Below, in pieces: positions 19,427 through 30,641 of a stretch of DNA of 64,000 nucleotides (positions within the stretch are counted from its first letter, which is position 1; every line of letters starts with the position of its first letter). The translations under genes were made by a program, and so were the position numbers. The notes beneath the pieces are model-generated. The model made no database searches. It was not told where the DNA came from and saw only the letters and a program-made list of their open reading frames with translations. This DNA comes from Subtercola sp. PAMC28395 (lineage in GTDB: Bacteria; Actinomycetota; Actinomycetes; Actinomycetales; Microbacteriaceae), in NCBI RefSeq assembly GCF_018889995.1, contig NZ_CP076547.1:372001-436000 (forward strand). The letters are read 5' to 3'.

Positions 19427-20575
19427 TCATTCATTGGTGCTACCCTCACCCTGGGCCACGGATGGGCCACCAAAGAGACGGTTGAGCGCCAAATTTCCCC
19501 GCTGCGCGGAGTCGGCTCTCGCGCGCGAATAACGCTGCGTGACTTGCAGCGACGAATGACCAAGGATCGCCTGGACATCCGGCGCTGATAGATTTGCGTC
19601 GAACAGCAGCGTCGCCAATGTGTGTCTGAGATCGTGAAATCTAAGCTGATGCTCGTTTTCGCCGAACCGCCTGATTGCGCTCCTGAGATCATTCCACTTC
19701 AGATCTCTAGAGAGATTTGTTGACGTGATCCTCCCGCCCCTGGGTCCCGGAAATAACAGATCCGTCTTCTCTTTGGAACTCATTGCCGCGAGTATGTGGG
19801 GCAAGAGCTCCTCGGGTATCGGAACCAATCGCGACTTATGCGACTTCGGCGACGACTCCTGAAGGGCACCTGATCGGTTGCCCGTAACCTGAACGCGAAC
19901 GTTCAGCACCTTTCGATCAAGGTCCACGTCACCGACCCTCATACCGGCGGCCTCACCTAGGCGAATACCAGCAAAAACAAGAACACAGATGATCCGTCGG
20001 TATGGTCCCTCAGGAACTGCTGCGATCAGATTGCGTATTTCGCTAGCGTCCAGCGCCCGAGACGTGGGATCGCGCTGCTCTTCCTTCGGCAGGTCAATTT
20101 CCAACGTGACGATGCTCGACACCAGATTCGCCTTCTTGGCCGCGCGCAGCAAGTTTGCGAGAACCGCGATGGCATCTCGCTTTGTTGAAGAACCTCCCGT
20201 CCAGCTCAACATGGCTTCTTCAACGACGGTCGGCGAGATTGTCTGAAGTCGCATGTGTCCTAGCGAGGGTTTGACCCGAATCCGCCACGCTACGCCGTAC
20301 GCCCGAATAGTGCCCTCGGCCAGCCGTGAGGAGATTACTGGCCAGTACCGCTCGTACCATTCTGAGAGTGTGGTCGTGTCAGAGATAGTTCGACCTCTTG
20401 CGGCAAGAGATCGCGCCTTCTTGGCCGCGGCGGCAGTTGATGCGTAGCCATTTTGCTCGCGCCATTTGCCTGATCCGTCTTTGTACCTCAGACGCCACTG
20501 GAACTTGTTGCGGTCTTCCCTCCAACGCACCCCCTCGGGCAGATCTTTGTCACTCGACATTCGATCGGCTCCCAC
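19427..20575 (-). CDS. Tyrosine recombinase (integrase) of the element
   Basis: Catalyses site-specific integration into the tRNA-Phe gene. The 382-residue protein has an N-terminal arm-binding region (about 15-60), a SAM-like core-binding domain (about 70-160) and a catalytic domain with R205 (GIRLGEAAGMR), a Lys near 245, H314-x-x-R317 (HDLRHT), H340 (GHSSL) and the nucleophile Y349 (RYSRA). It lies next to attL and points toward the tRNA, as is usual. The start at 20575 overlaps the excisionase stop; ATG 20560 is an alternative. Confidence 0.95.
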   Translation of the reverse strand: MGADRMSSDKDLPEGVRWREDRNKFQWRLRYKDGSGKWREQNGYASTAAAAKKARSLAARGRTISDTTTLSEWYERYWPVISSRLAEGTIRAYGVAWRIRVKPSLGHMRLQTISPTVVEEAMLSWTGGSSTKRDAIAVLANLLRAAKKANLVSSIVTLEIDLPKEEQRDPTSRALDASEIRNLIAAVPEGPYRRIICVLVFAGIRLGEAAGMRVGDVDLDRKVLNVRVQVTGNRSGALQESSPKSHKSRLVPIPEELLPHILAAMSSKEKTDLLFPGPRGGRITSTNLSRDLKWNDLRSAIRRFGENEHQLRFHDLRHTLATLLFDANLSAPDVQAILGHSSLQVTQRYSRARADSAQRGNLALNRLFGGPSVAQGEGSTNE

Positions 20576-20750
20576 CTTGCGTCAGGTACGAGTCGAGCGA
20601 TGCCTTCGACCACAATAAGAGTCTGCCAACGCTTGAGTCGGGCTCGGGAAATTGACCTTTTTGTCTGAGGTCATCGAGTGTGCGTGGTCGAGATCGCACG
20701 TATTCCGCCGCTTCCTTCTTTGTCAGGTACGGCGAAATCATCGCGTTCAT
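20550..20750 (-). CDS. Excisionase-like helix-turn-helix protein
   Basis: A 66-residue protein with a MerR-like winged helix (SPYLTKKEAAEYVRSRP, then LDDLRQKGQFPEPD, then RLLLWSKASLDSYL), the HTH_17 type of Xis and AlpA proteins. It overlaps the integrase start by 26 bp and the ATPase end by 4 bp. The position directly before int and the small size fit a recombination directionality factor; this is inferred. Confidence 0.85.
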   Translation of the reverse strand: MNAMISPYLTKKEAAEYVRSRPRTLDDLRQKGQFPEPDSSVGRLLLWSKASLDSYLTQGGSRSNVE

Positions 20751-21559
20751 TCGTGACTCGCAGACATCCGAATGTTCTTTCGAACATCGTGAAGATACTG
20801 CGCGTAAGTCATATAGGTTCCGCGAAAGAATCGGGTCACCTCGCCCGGCCCGTCAACGATTCCGACGCCAGGAGCCGCCAGCGAGAGTCGAATGATCATC
20901 TGCGCGGTTGCCAATGGGTGCAGCATGCGAACGCCGTCCGCGTCTACCGTGCGCAGACTTATCCGGAAGGCCAGGTTGGATCGCTCAGAGCCGCCGATTA
21001 TCGCCGCGTCCGCGCGCTGACTCAGGAGGACGACGCGAAAACCGACCTTCGCCCCCTCTTGAATAATTCGCCGAACATTGCGCCGCACCCTTGGCGCATA
21101 ACGCTCGCCAGGGCGGCGGGCGTCAGCAAGGTCATCTGCTTCGGAAGTGGAGATGAGCGCCGGGTATTCTTCAAGCACTGCGACGAGCAGCGGAAACTCG
21201 ACCGAAAAGTCTTCGAACTGGTCCAAATCGCTGGCGAGCAGGTAATCAATGCGTCGATCGAGTTCCTCGACTAATCGATCGAGCACCTCGACGTGTGGGC
21301 CCACATCAGAGAGACGAGAGGCGCGCCAATCGGGATGAAGAGCGTCCGCGAATGGCTGAAAGATAAGCCCGGTCGGGTCGCAGCCAACGACGGCAACCTC
21401 GTCATAATTGGCAGCTGTCGCCAATAGCCTGTATACAAGCTGTGATTTACCGCTTCGGGACTGACCCGCAACAGCAATCCCCCATGGCGATACCAGGTCG
21501 ATGATGACCGGCGCCCCAGATTCGTCTTGACCGAGCATCACTCGTACGCAGCTGGACAT
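20747..21559 (-). CDS. FtsK/SpoIIIE-type ATPase, putative Tra conjugation translocase
   Basis: A 270-residue P-loop ATPase: Walker A GQSRSGKS at residues 32-39, Walker B-like LLVAVLEEYPALI, and an RR-rich segment followed by a sensor-type VVLLSQRADAAIIGG. In AICEs one FtsK-like protein moves double-stranded DNA between mycelia or cells. This protein lacks its own membrane anchor and the wHTH gamma domain of long Tra proteins; the adjacent membrane protein probably supplies the anchor. It overlaps xis by 4 bp. Transfer function is inferred from family and context. Confidence 0.8.
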   Translation of the reverse strand: MSSCVRVMLGQDESGAPVIIDLVSPWGIAVAGQSRSGKSQLVYRLLATAANYDEVAVVGCDPTGLIFQPFADALHPDWRASRLSDVGPHVEVLDRLVEELDRRIDYLLASDLDQFEDFSVEFPLLVAVLEEYPALISTSEADDLADARRPGERYAPRVRRNVRRIIQEGAKVGFRVVLLSQRADAAIIGGSERSNLAFRISLRTVDADGVRMLHPLATAQMIIRLSLAAPGVGIVDGPGEVTRFFRGTYMTYAQYLHDVRKNIRMSASHE

Positions 21560-22075
21560 CTAGCGCCCCCGCGATTCGCCAAGAAGATCCCGAAGGACGA
21601 AATGGATTTCTACGCGAGACATCTGTGCTGGCGCTGCGGTCACGGTAACTGGGACATTGACAAAGGCATGGCTAGCGATGCGGTTCGCCGCGGCTTGCCA
21701 CTCTGAGATGGTTTGACCCTTCAAGAGTCGAACACGCAGCACAATTCCCACGGCTTCGACTCTGTAGTTTTCGACCGCTGGAAACGCTCGAAAGTGCGTT
21801 GCTGCACCACCAGGCACTAAACCTGCCTTGTCGACGATAAAGCGCCAACCGATGAGCACTTTTCTCAGGAGAATCTGAGCGTCGCGATCCTTGACGACGT
21901 CGAGCCGTGTGTCCCACAGCGTGCGAACGACGAAGCTATTAGACGCCCAAACAGCGAGCGTCATCACCGACAGAATCAAGACGGCCCCGTTTTCAGTGAG
22001 GGCCGAGAGGAGAATTAACCACAGGCAGGCAAGGGGGCCCCACAGTTCACGGACCCAGAACAGACGAAGTCTCAT
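21560..22075 (-). CDS. Membrane protein, probable partner of the Tra ATPase
   Basis: A 171-residue protein with two helices (about residues 8-28 and 30-52), followed by a soluble alpha/beta domain. Its stop abuts the ATPase start with no gap, and the gene upstream also abuts it. The pattern of a membrane module followed by a separate FtsK motor resembles a split Tra/FtsK protein; this is an inference. No family was recognised. Confidence 0.65.
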   Translation of the reverse strand: MRLRLFWVRELWGPLACLWLILLSALTENGAVLILSVMTLAVWASNSFVVRTLWDTRLDVVKDRDAQILLRKVLIGWRFIVDKAGLVPGGAATHFRAFPAVENYRVEAVGIVLRVRLLKGQTISEWQAAANRIASHAFVNVPVTVTAAPAQMSRVEIHFVLRDLLGESRGR

Positions 22076-22429
22076 CTACTCGCCGCCCTTTCGAATCGCA
22101 AACGTCTCAAGAAAGACCGTTATTCCGAGGTCAAAACCCTCGCGCGTGTTTCGTATGCGGATCTCGCCCACGCCAGAGCCGACCAGAACAACGCCGAGAG
22201 GAAGAGAAGAGGGAAGTTCCATCGTCGATTCAACGGAAACTTCTTCCAGACGTTGGCCCAACACTTCAACAATGGCCTTGAAACCGAAGAGCGGGCGATT
22301 CTTTGCGTCGAGCTTGAAGCCGTCAGTCACGTTCCCGTTCACATAGAGCTTTTTGGCGCGGGAGACGAAAGAACTGGGAGTGAAACTCGCCGAACTGCCG
22401 TTGATGGGGATATTTACTGAGGCTGGCAC
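22076..22429 (-). CDS. Hypothetical protein (117 aa), first gene of the transfer operon
   Basis: A soluble 117-residue protein with beta-rich segments and no recognised domain. It begins the int-xis-tra operon on the minus strand and is followed without a gap by the membrane protein gene. Its 5' side is an AT-rich promoter region shared with the divergent regulator at 22544. It may be a transfer-accessory or DNA-processing protein, but the sequence gives no proof. Confidence 0.6.
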   Translation of the reverse strand: MPASVNIPINGSSASFTPSSFVSRAKKLYVNGNVTDGFKLDAKNRPLFGFKAIVEVLGQRLEEVSVESTMELPSSLPLGVVLVGSGVGEIRIRNTREGFDLGITVFLETFAIRKGGE

Positions 22430-22543
22430 TGAGATCTCCTATACATATAGCGATACGAACAATAGATCCCATCATCACACATATATTGGTTAATTTATTT
22501 GTAAATGATGCATTTGTGTCTGCCGTTTCGCTATGGTTTGGAA
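22430..22543. promoter_or_regulatory. AT-rich divergent promoter region with short palindromes
   Basis: This 114-bp gap is strongly AT-rich compared with the surroundings. It contains CTATA-CA-TATAG (22439-22450) and AAATG-ATG-CATTT (22503-22515), which could be operator half-sites for the divergently encoded DNA-binding protein. Promoters for both directions are expected here. Confidence 0.5.
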
Positions 22544-23089
22544 ATGCCCGCTTACCTGACCTCCACAGCGACGGCAAACCAGCTTGAAGTGTCCCCTAAG
22601 GCGCTCTTGGACCTCATCGCTGCAGAGTTGATTCCCGAGCCGCTAACAATCGGCAGACAAAAGTTGTTCGAGGCGGAGACCATCACACGTTTCTTGGAGG
22701 AGCGGACTGAAGCATCTCGACCTCGTCCCCCGGGCTACGTCGTCCGTGTTCATTCCAAGATGCCTGCAAAGGACGACGACGAACGAAAATGGATCGGCTA
22801 CGCACAGACGTATGACGCGGGGCTATCGCAAGATGAAAATGATGCGATTCGCCGTAACGCGCTCCGCGCCTGGTGGCCAGTTCGCGAGCCTTCGCGTTAC
22901 GTCGGGCAAGTGCTCGTCGCAACACTCGCCAGCTTCGTCGTAGCGACTTACAGGATCGACGGTTTCACCGAGGGGTACGGGCGGGTGAGCTTTCGAGTAA
23001 GTGAAGCCCCACGCGATGCCGCTGAAATCCTCGACGGACATCGGCTGCGCATGCGCCCAGGCCCGATTTCGCTTCCACTCGAACCGTAG
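22544..23089 (+). CDS. Putative DNA-binding regulator of the element
   Basis: A 181-residue protein if started at ATG 22544. The N-terminal 60 residues form a MerR/HTH_17-like fold (STATANQLEVSPKALLDLIA, then IPEPLTIGRQKLFEAETITR). The rest has no recognised family. It is divergent from the transfer operon across the AT-rich region, so it is a candidate regulator in the place held by KorSA or Pra in known AICEs. A longer frame begins at ATG 22505 but that start lies within the palindromic promoter region. Confidence 0.65.
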   Translation: MPAYLTSTATANQLEVSPKALLDLIAAELIPEPLTIGRQKLFEAETITRFLEERTEASRPRPPGYVVRVHSKMPAKDDDERKWIGYAQTYDAGLSQDENDAIRRNALRAWWPVREPSRYVGQVLVATLASFVVATYRIDGFTEGYGRVSFRVSEAPRDAAEILDGHRLRMRPGPISLPLEP

Positions 23090-23269
23090 CCAAATCATTT
23101 CCCGTCGAATTCTTCTTCACTAAATCAAGCCGTCGCTCGCGGCGTCGCCGCGGCGACGGTGCTTCGCCACAATTTATCCGCGCCGGCCACTTCGCGATCA
23201 TTGTCTGGCGCGACCGATTCAATGGACTAAATAATTTCAGACCTTTGCTAGTTTGAGAAGACTGGACAA

Positions 23270-23284
23270 ATTCCTAGAAGGAAT
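23270..23284. promoter_or_regulatory. Small inverted repeat upstream of the restriction-modification gene
   Basis: ATTCC-TAGAA-GGAAT (5-bp arms) sits 25 bp before ATG 23310, in a 220-bp gap without a gene. It might be an operator or a weak attenuator. The ribosome site of the downstream gene is weak. Confidence 0.25.
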
Positions 23285-23309
23285 CTGTAGCGAAGGTTGA
23301 AAAAAACAA

Positions 23310-25973
23310 ATGCTGTCATCTCTCGAAGTCATTAACTTGATCTTCAAGGACCCCGCCGTACTCCATTCGCTCAGCGAATTCGAAGACATAGGCATCCCCG
23401 TTGAAGACGCTCTTGAGATCACGGAACGGGTGATCCAGTCCGGGAAATACGCGGGTTCGCTGGCTTACTACGTCAAGACACTGATCACCACCCGATCGGG
23501 CCTATCTGAGTACTTCGTTTATTCAGCGGAGACGGGACAGTCTGCGCCTGAGGAGATCGTCCGTCAGCTATGGCTCAAGAAGCTAATGACGACATATGGA
23601 TATCCTGCGGAGCAGCTTGACATCGAGGTGCCTGTCCACTTCGGTACGGAAATCCATCCGAAGGCAGCGGACATTGTTGTCTACACCGATCGATCCAAGT
23701 CGACAGCGAAGATCATCGTCGAGTGCAAGCAGCCCGATTCTGCGGAAGGAATAGAGCAGCTCAAGAGCTACATGAACTCAAAAGGCGCTCCTTCTGCGGT
23801 TTGGTCAAATGGTGCAGATCGAATCACCTTGTATCGGTCCGTCAAGGGAAATTTTGACGACACGTTGCCTGACCTTCCCAAAAACGGACAGAGCTTGCAA
23901 GAGGTGCTTGAGGCACCAATCACGATCGATGACCTTCGGGAGACTTTTAACTTCAAGCGTGTGATCCAAGACCTCGAAGAATTGGTTCTAGCCGACAGCG
24001 GGACAGACGAATTCAACGAGATCTTCAAGCTGATCTTCGCAAAAATTTGGGATGAGAAGTCCGCCTCGAAAACCAAGGGCAAGACGACCCGTTTCAGAAA
24101 AAGCGTCGAACCCGAGAAAACGTACACCGCGATAAACACGCTGTTTGCCGAAGCCTGCGAAGAGTGGCCGGGAATTTTCGACGACGATCAGGATATTGAG
24201 CTTGCAGCTCGCCATCTACAGGTCTGTATTGGTCCGCTGGAAAAGCTTCGATTCATGGGTTCGAATCTTCGAATCATGGACGACGCGTTCGAATATCTAT
24301 TGCCCTCCGAGGCAAAGAAAAAGAAGGGTCAGTTCTTCACCCCTCGCCCGGTAATCGAAATGTGCGTTCGCATGCTGAACCCAAAGTCGGGGGAGTTCGT
24401 CATGGATCCGGCGTGTGGCTCGGGGGGATTTCTGCTTCACACCATGGATTGGGTGTTTCCGGCACACACTATGGAGCAACGCGAGCAGCGGAAGAGTGAA
24501 TACGCCAGCAGGTACCTTTGGGGAATTGATTTCGAAAAACGAGCAGCAAAGACGTCGCGCGCGTTAATGCTCATTGCGGGTGACGGCCACACAAACATTT
24601 TCGGCCCCGACGTGAACTCAATCGACCCTCGCACCTGGTACGACAACACATCGGGCCAAGAGTTGATACGTGGCCTTAAAAAACACAAGAAATTGGTTCA
24701 AGCGAAGATTCCGGCAGGCGACCCACTTCTTGATCGCGACAGAGCGTGGGAATACTTCCAACACCTCAATTTCGACATTGTCTTGGCAAATCCTCCCTTT
24801 GCCGGAGAAATAAAGGACAGTCAGACGTTGGCGCACTATGAACTCGCCGGACCGGCGATAAGACGCGCTAAGGGCAAGAGACAAGTGAAGGAAGAACGTG
24901 ATGTGCTGTTTATCGAACGCATCATCGACATGTTGAAGCCTGGCGGCCGCGCCGCGGTCGTACTTCCGCAAGGCAAATTTAATAACCCATCGCTTTCGTA
25001 TATTCGCGAGTGGATCCTCAACAAGGCTCGTATTCTCGGCGTCGTCGGATTACATCAAAACACCTTCAAACCACACACCGGAACCAAGACCTCCGTGCTT
25101 CTTCTTCAGAAATACACTCATTCTGAGTTGGCTGAACACGCAGCCCTAAGCAAGACCATTGCCTTGAAATGCCCCGACATCAAGAACGATCTGCGTCAAA
25201 TCCTGGCCGAGGTACACGGGGACGACGATATCCCCACTGAGTCAATTCCGGGACTAGTTTTTGACGTCTTTGATGCTGCATTCCCAGAGCCGTTCGATCC
25301 CGCCGACTACGCAGACGAAAGTGGTGAGATCCGTGGACGCGAGGAGATGAAGAGCTCCAGCGAACAAGCGGCAGCAAATGTGCGCGCGCAGATCGTCGAA
25401 ATCGAGAAGGCGCTGAAAACGGAAGCCGCCGGTCTCCAGGTCGCCATCGCTTCTGTCAAGACAGCTCCAGACCGCGTCGATCAGGTTAAGAGGTTGCGCG
25501 ACAAACATCGAGAAAAGGCCGCCGCCGATAAGGCAAAGCTCAAGGAACTCGGATCCGAGCATCTAGCCCTAGTTGACATTCTGAATCGAATTCGAGTCGA
25601 TGAAGCTCGAGAAACCAATCGGGGCCAAGCTCAGCTGTTCTTCGACACTCCCGACCTAATAAGCGATTACAAGACCAAGTGGATCGCAAACGAAACGCTC
25701 AAGGCCCTCGATTACCCAGTCTTCATGGCCGTGAGCGAACGGGGCGGAAAGGATTCCTCAGGTAATTACACTTACATCTACAAAAGCGTCGACGACGCAA
25801 CCAAGAGAGATTCCCTAGGGCACATATTGGTCGATCAGGACCTAGTCAACTTTGAACTAGACAAGAGGGACCTCGAAAATATCGCTGGCATTCCTGCGAG
25901 TGATCTAGACATTGCCGAGCAATTCATCCTGTTCGCGAAGGAGCAGAATCTCAGCTTTTGGACACAGCCATGA
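23310..25973 (+). CDS. Fused restriction nuclease-N6 adenine methyltransferase (BcgI-like RM subunit)
   Basis: An 887-residue protein that joins an HSDR_N-type PD-(D/E)xK nuclease domain (D121 in KAADIVVY and E138-C-K140 in IIVECKQP) to a class I N6-adenine methyltransferase (motif I DPACGSGGF at about 366-374 and motif IV NPPF at 494-497). A charged coiled coil (about 690-770) and a C-terminal domain follow. The next gene encodes a specificity subunit, and no HsdR translocase is present. This RM + S layout is that of type IIB BcgI, although this protein is longer. It could instead be a type I-like methyltransferase that only carries a nuclease remnant. GC is lower than in the chromosome. Confidence 0.85.
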   Translation: MLSSLEVINLIFKDPAVLHSLSEFEDIGIPVEDALEITERVIQSGKYAGSLAYYVKTLITTRSGLSEYFVYSAETGQSAPEEIVRQLWLKKLMTTYGYPAEQLDIEVPVHFGTEIHPKAADIVVYTDRSKSTAKIIVECKQPDSAEGIEQLKSYMNSKGAPSAVWSNGADRITLYRSVKGNFDDTLPDLPKNGQSLQEVLEAPITIDDLRETFNFKRVIQDLEELVLADSGTDEFNEIFKLIFAKIWDEKSASKTKGKTTRFRKSVEPEKTYTAINTLFAEACEEWPGIFDDDQDIELAARHLQVCIGPLEKLRFMGSNLRIMDDAFEYLLPSEAKKKKGQFFTPRPVIEMCVRMLNPKSGEFVMDPACGSGGFLLHTMDWVFPAHTMEQREQRKSEYASRYLWGIDFEKRAAKTSRALMLIAGDGHTNIFGPDVNSIDPRTWYDNTSGQELIRGLKKHKKLVQAKIPAGDPLLDRDRAWEYFQHLNFDIVLANPPFAGEIKDSQTLAHYELAGPAIRRAKGKRQVKEERDVLFIERIIDMLKPGGRAAVVLPQGKFNNPSLSYIREWILNKARILGVVGLHQNTFKPHTGTKTSVLLLQKYTHSELAEHAALSKTIALKCPDIKNDLRQILAEVHGDDDIPTESIPGLVFDVFDAAFPEPFDPADYADESGEIRGREEMKSSSEQAAANVRAQIVEIEKALKTEAAGLQVAIASVKTAPDRVDQVKRLRDKHREKAAADKAKLKELGSEHLALVDILNRIRVDEARETNRGQAQLFFDTPDLISDYKTKWIANETLKALDYPVFMAVSERGGKDSSGNYTYIYKSVDDATKRDSLGHILVDQDLVNFELDKRDLENIAGIPASDLDIAEQFILFAKEQNLSFWTQP

Positions 25974-27322
25974 GTGTCGTGACAAGCGTGAACGTTTCTG
26001 AAATGTCCGCTCAGAACCGGTTTTCAGCCGAATTCTTTGATCCTCAATACGAATTCAGGGCAGTCGATGATAGCGAATGGGTACCGCTCGGAACCGTGCT
26101 AAAGCAGGTCCAATACGGGCTTTCCTTGGCAATGAACGACACGGGCTTAGGTTTCCCAATCTTACGAATGAACGAGCTGGATCTTGGGTTCGTGAAGAGC
26201 GCTTCGAGATTCGCAGATATTGATGACGCAGTTTCCCTCAGGTACCTAATTGAGCCCGGGGACGTGTTGTTCAATCGCACGAACGCCTTCAACATGGTTG
26301 GCCGAACCGGCATAGCTCTGTCTGCACAAGGTACAGTTTTCGCTTCCTACCTGATTCGATTGCGACCCGACCCGACCCGTGTACTGCCTGAATACCTAAC
26401 CGCATATTTGAATACCCCGTTTGGCATTTCCCAGGTGCGTCGACGCGCGATGCGTTCGATCAACCAGGCAAATGTGAGTGGCTCGGAAATCCGAAAGGTC
26501 AAGATCCCACTTCTGCCCATGAGCGTGCAGGGCGAAGTCAGGGACCTTCTCCATAAGAGCCACGAGTCAATTTCCACGTCAGAGAAAAAGCACGCGCGGG
26601 CGATAGAGATCTTGAACCTGCAGCACCCTCTGATTTCGGCGATTCCTGGAAACATCAGCGTTGTGAATTTTCGGATGCTACTCGACGACAGACGGTTTGA
26701 TGCCGAATTCTTTTCGCCTGGTTCGCTATCTTTTGCGGCCGGTATCGCTGACTCGGTGACGTCGATAGGCCTCACGTCGGCCATGTTGCCCTTGTCTGTG
26801 AACATCGACCCCCGAAAAACACCAGATCTCGAATACAGATATGTCGAGCTGTCCAATATTGATCCGCGCACTGGAGCAATTGCCGCCGGTCAATCGCGGA
26901 TCGGGTCGGACCTTCCCTCACGAGCTAGACGACGCGTCCAATCTGGTGACGTTGTCGCGTCGTCTGTCTTAGGTTCACTGAACAAGGTGGCCTATGTGGA
27001 CGACGCCTATGACGGGGCAATCGTATCCACTGGTTTCTTTCATCTCCGACCTTACAAATGGTCGGGGCACTTCGTGCTCGCTCTAATGAAATCGCGATGG
27101 GTAAAAGACCAATTTCAACGCTACGGCAATGGCGGGATACTCAGCGCCGTCCCTGACGACGCCTTGGAAAAGATTAAGATTCCGGCGTTCTCTGATGAAA
27201 CGATTGAGGAAGTCTCTCGGCTAGGTGAAGAGTCCCAGGATGCAGTTAACGAGGGGCGCGCCTTATTTAGAGCAGCCATCGAACTGACTCAGCAGTCGGT
27301 TTGCGAAAAAATTAAGCCCTGA
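25970..27322 (+). CDS. Restriction-modification DNA specificity subunit (HsdS-like)
   Basis: A 450-residue protein starting at ATG 25970, overlapping the RM stop by 4 bp (ATGA). It has two target-recognition domains, each with HsdS-like landmarks: the first half has FSAEFFDP, GDVLFNRTN and INQANVSGSEIRKVKIPLLP; the second has FDAEFFSP, GDVVASSVLG and LSAVPDDALEKIKIPAF. Each half ends in a helical spacer, giving the pseudo-symmetric shape expected for recognition of a bipartite site. The recognised sequence cannot be predicted. Confidence 0.9.
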   Translation: MSVVTSVNVSEMSAQNRFSAEFFDPQYEFRAVDDSEWVPLGTVLKQVQYGLSLAMNDTGLGFPILRMNELDLGFVKSASRFADIDDAVSLRYLIEPGDVLFNRTNAFNMVGRTGIALSAQGTVFASYLIRLRPDPTRVLPEYLTAYLNTPFGISQVRRRAMRSINQANVSGSEIRKVKIPLLPMSVQGEVRDLLHKSHESISTSEKKHARAIEILNLQHPLISAIPGNISVVNFRMLLDDRRFDAEFFSPGSLSFAAGIADSVTSIGLTSAMLPLSVNIDPRKTPDLEYRYVELSNIDPRTGAIAAGQSRIGSDLPSRARRRVQSGDVVASSVLGSLNKVAYVDDAYDGAIVSTGFFHLRPYKWSGHFVLALMKSRWVKDQFQRYGNGGILSAVPDDALEKIKIPAFSDETIEEVSRLGEESQDAVNEGRALFRAAIELTQQSVCEKIKP

Positions 27323-27338
27323 GGTACTGAGCGAAGGC

Positions 27339-27792
27339 CTAGTCGAAGAAATCGGAATCGATCTCAACCACCGCATATGTCTGCCTGGCCTGCACACCAA
27401 CACGATATTTGATCATCAGGTTTACCAATCGGTCCCCGTCGATAAGAATGACCCGAATCGGAACTCCGTTCGCGTAAGCAACCGCGGCGCTTGTAAAGGC
27501 GCTTGTGGTTATGAAAACACCCCTCGAAGCTCCGAATCCGTGCAGCGCTCCCACGAATGCCTGAATGGTTTCGCGACTAATGTTATTTCCTTGTTTATAG
27601 CGTTTGGCCTGCAGATAAATGCGGTCCAAGCCCAGCGCATCCTGATCGATGACGCCATCAATTCCTTCGTCTCCGGTTCCGCCAATTCGCTTGCCCCGCT
27701 GCTCGGCACCGCCGTAGCCCATTTTCAAGAGGAGCGCTACGACGGCTTCTTCAAAAAAAGCGGGGTGACTCTCGCGTAGCCGTTGCAATAGC
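27339..27792 (-). pseudogene. mrr: mrr restriction endonuclease, 3' part (split by IS)
   Basis: This part encodes the Mrr catalytic domain: FFEEAVVALLLKMGYGG, GDEGIDGVID and the active-site run YLQAKRYK, then FITTSAFT. Reading continues from the 5' part at 29934-30422 once the IS and one 7-bp target duplication are removed, giving an intact 311-residue frame (DELL then QRLRESHP). Mrr proteins cut methylated DNA. The insertion separates the DNA-binding half from the nuclease half, so the gene is most likely inactive. Confidence 0.93.
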
Positions 27793-27855
27793 TGTCAGCG
27801 ACGGTCTAAGAGTGGGCCATTTTCGACGGTGTAAAAGTCGGCCACGTGTGTGTTG

Positions 27856-29861
<2,006 letters not shown>

Positions 29862-29933
29862 CCAATCAATCGTTCCTCGGGTGGCCTAGTTTTCGACCGT
29901 CGATCCTGGCCTACATTTCAACCGTCGCTGACA

Positions 29934-30422
29934 CAATAGCTCGTCACCGACGCTCACCTGGATTCGGTTGATCGCGTCCTCTATTTGCTCGACAGGCTCT
30001 AGCGATTCCAGCGTTGCGACCGACGAGTCGAGGCCAGCCGCCCCCGCTTTCTCAGACTCCTTAGGCCAGAATGGCGAAAATATTTCACGAGCAGTGGCGT
30101 AGGTAAGCTCCCCTGGTTCGGAATCGAGCCAAGCTCTGCCGGACGGACTTATCGAATATGTCGCGCGCGCCGGTCGATCAACCCATCCAGCTTTTGACAA
30201 GTGAGTCAGGGCCCAACCTATTCGCTGCTCATATCTAAAGCCGCCTGAGTTCAAGGTTTCTGCCCGGGCCGCTTCGGTCAGATCGGCGATTTTCGCCGCC
30301 CGGTCAAACACGTCTCGGCGATGCAGCGCTTCCCCATCGCGCAGCACTTCAAGTACTGGCGCGACCAGGGCGGGCCAAATTGGAACAGCCGAGGGAATCC
30401 CGCTGTCTAGCTCAACTGCCAT
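29934..30422 (-). pseudogene. mrr: mrr restriction endonuclease, 5' part (split by IS)
   Basis: This part encodes the Mrr N-terminal winged-helix domain: SAVPIWPALVAPVLEVLRDG, RRDVFDRAAKI and IGWALTHLSKAGWVDRPARA. The frame reads DELL up to the IS boundary at 29934 and then runs into IS sequence, adding a short non-native tail (CQRRLKC...). Start ATG 30422. With the 3' part it rebuilds a normal-length Mrr. The 219 bp upstream (30423-30641), up to the rep stop, contain no convincing gene. Confidence 0.9.
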
Positions 30423-30641
30423 AGGTAACCCCCGAGGAACGATGAGTTCAGAGTATCGGTCCTAACGCCCGGCAGCCCGACGTCCAAGTCGCCATATCGC
30501 CAATCTCGCGCAAATTGACATGCGCCTCGCCAATGACCGGAATGGGGCAACTCGTCGGCGCTGTAGAAATCAATATACCCATCCTGAATTCTTCACCCCG
30601 ATCAGGATTTGGAGAAGTTGTATGTCTGCCCTCCAATTCTC

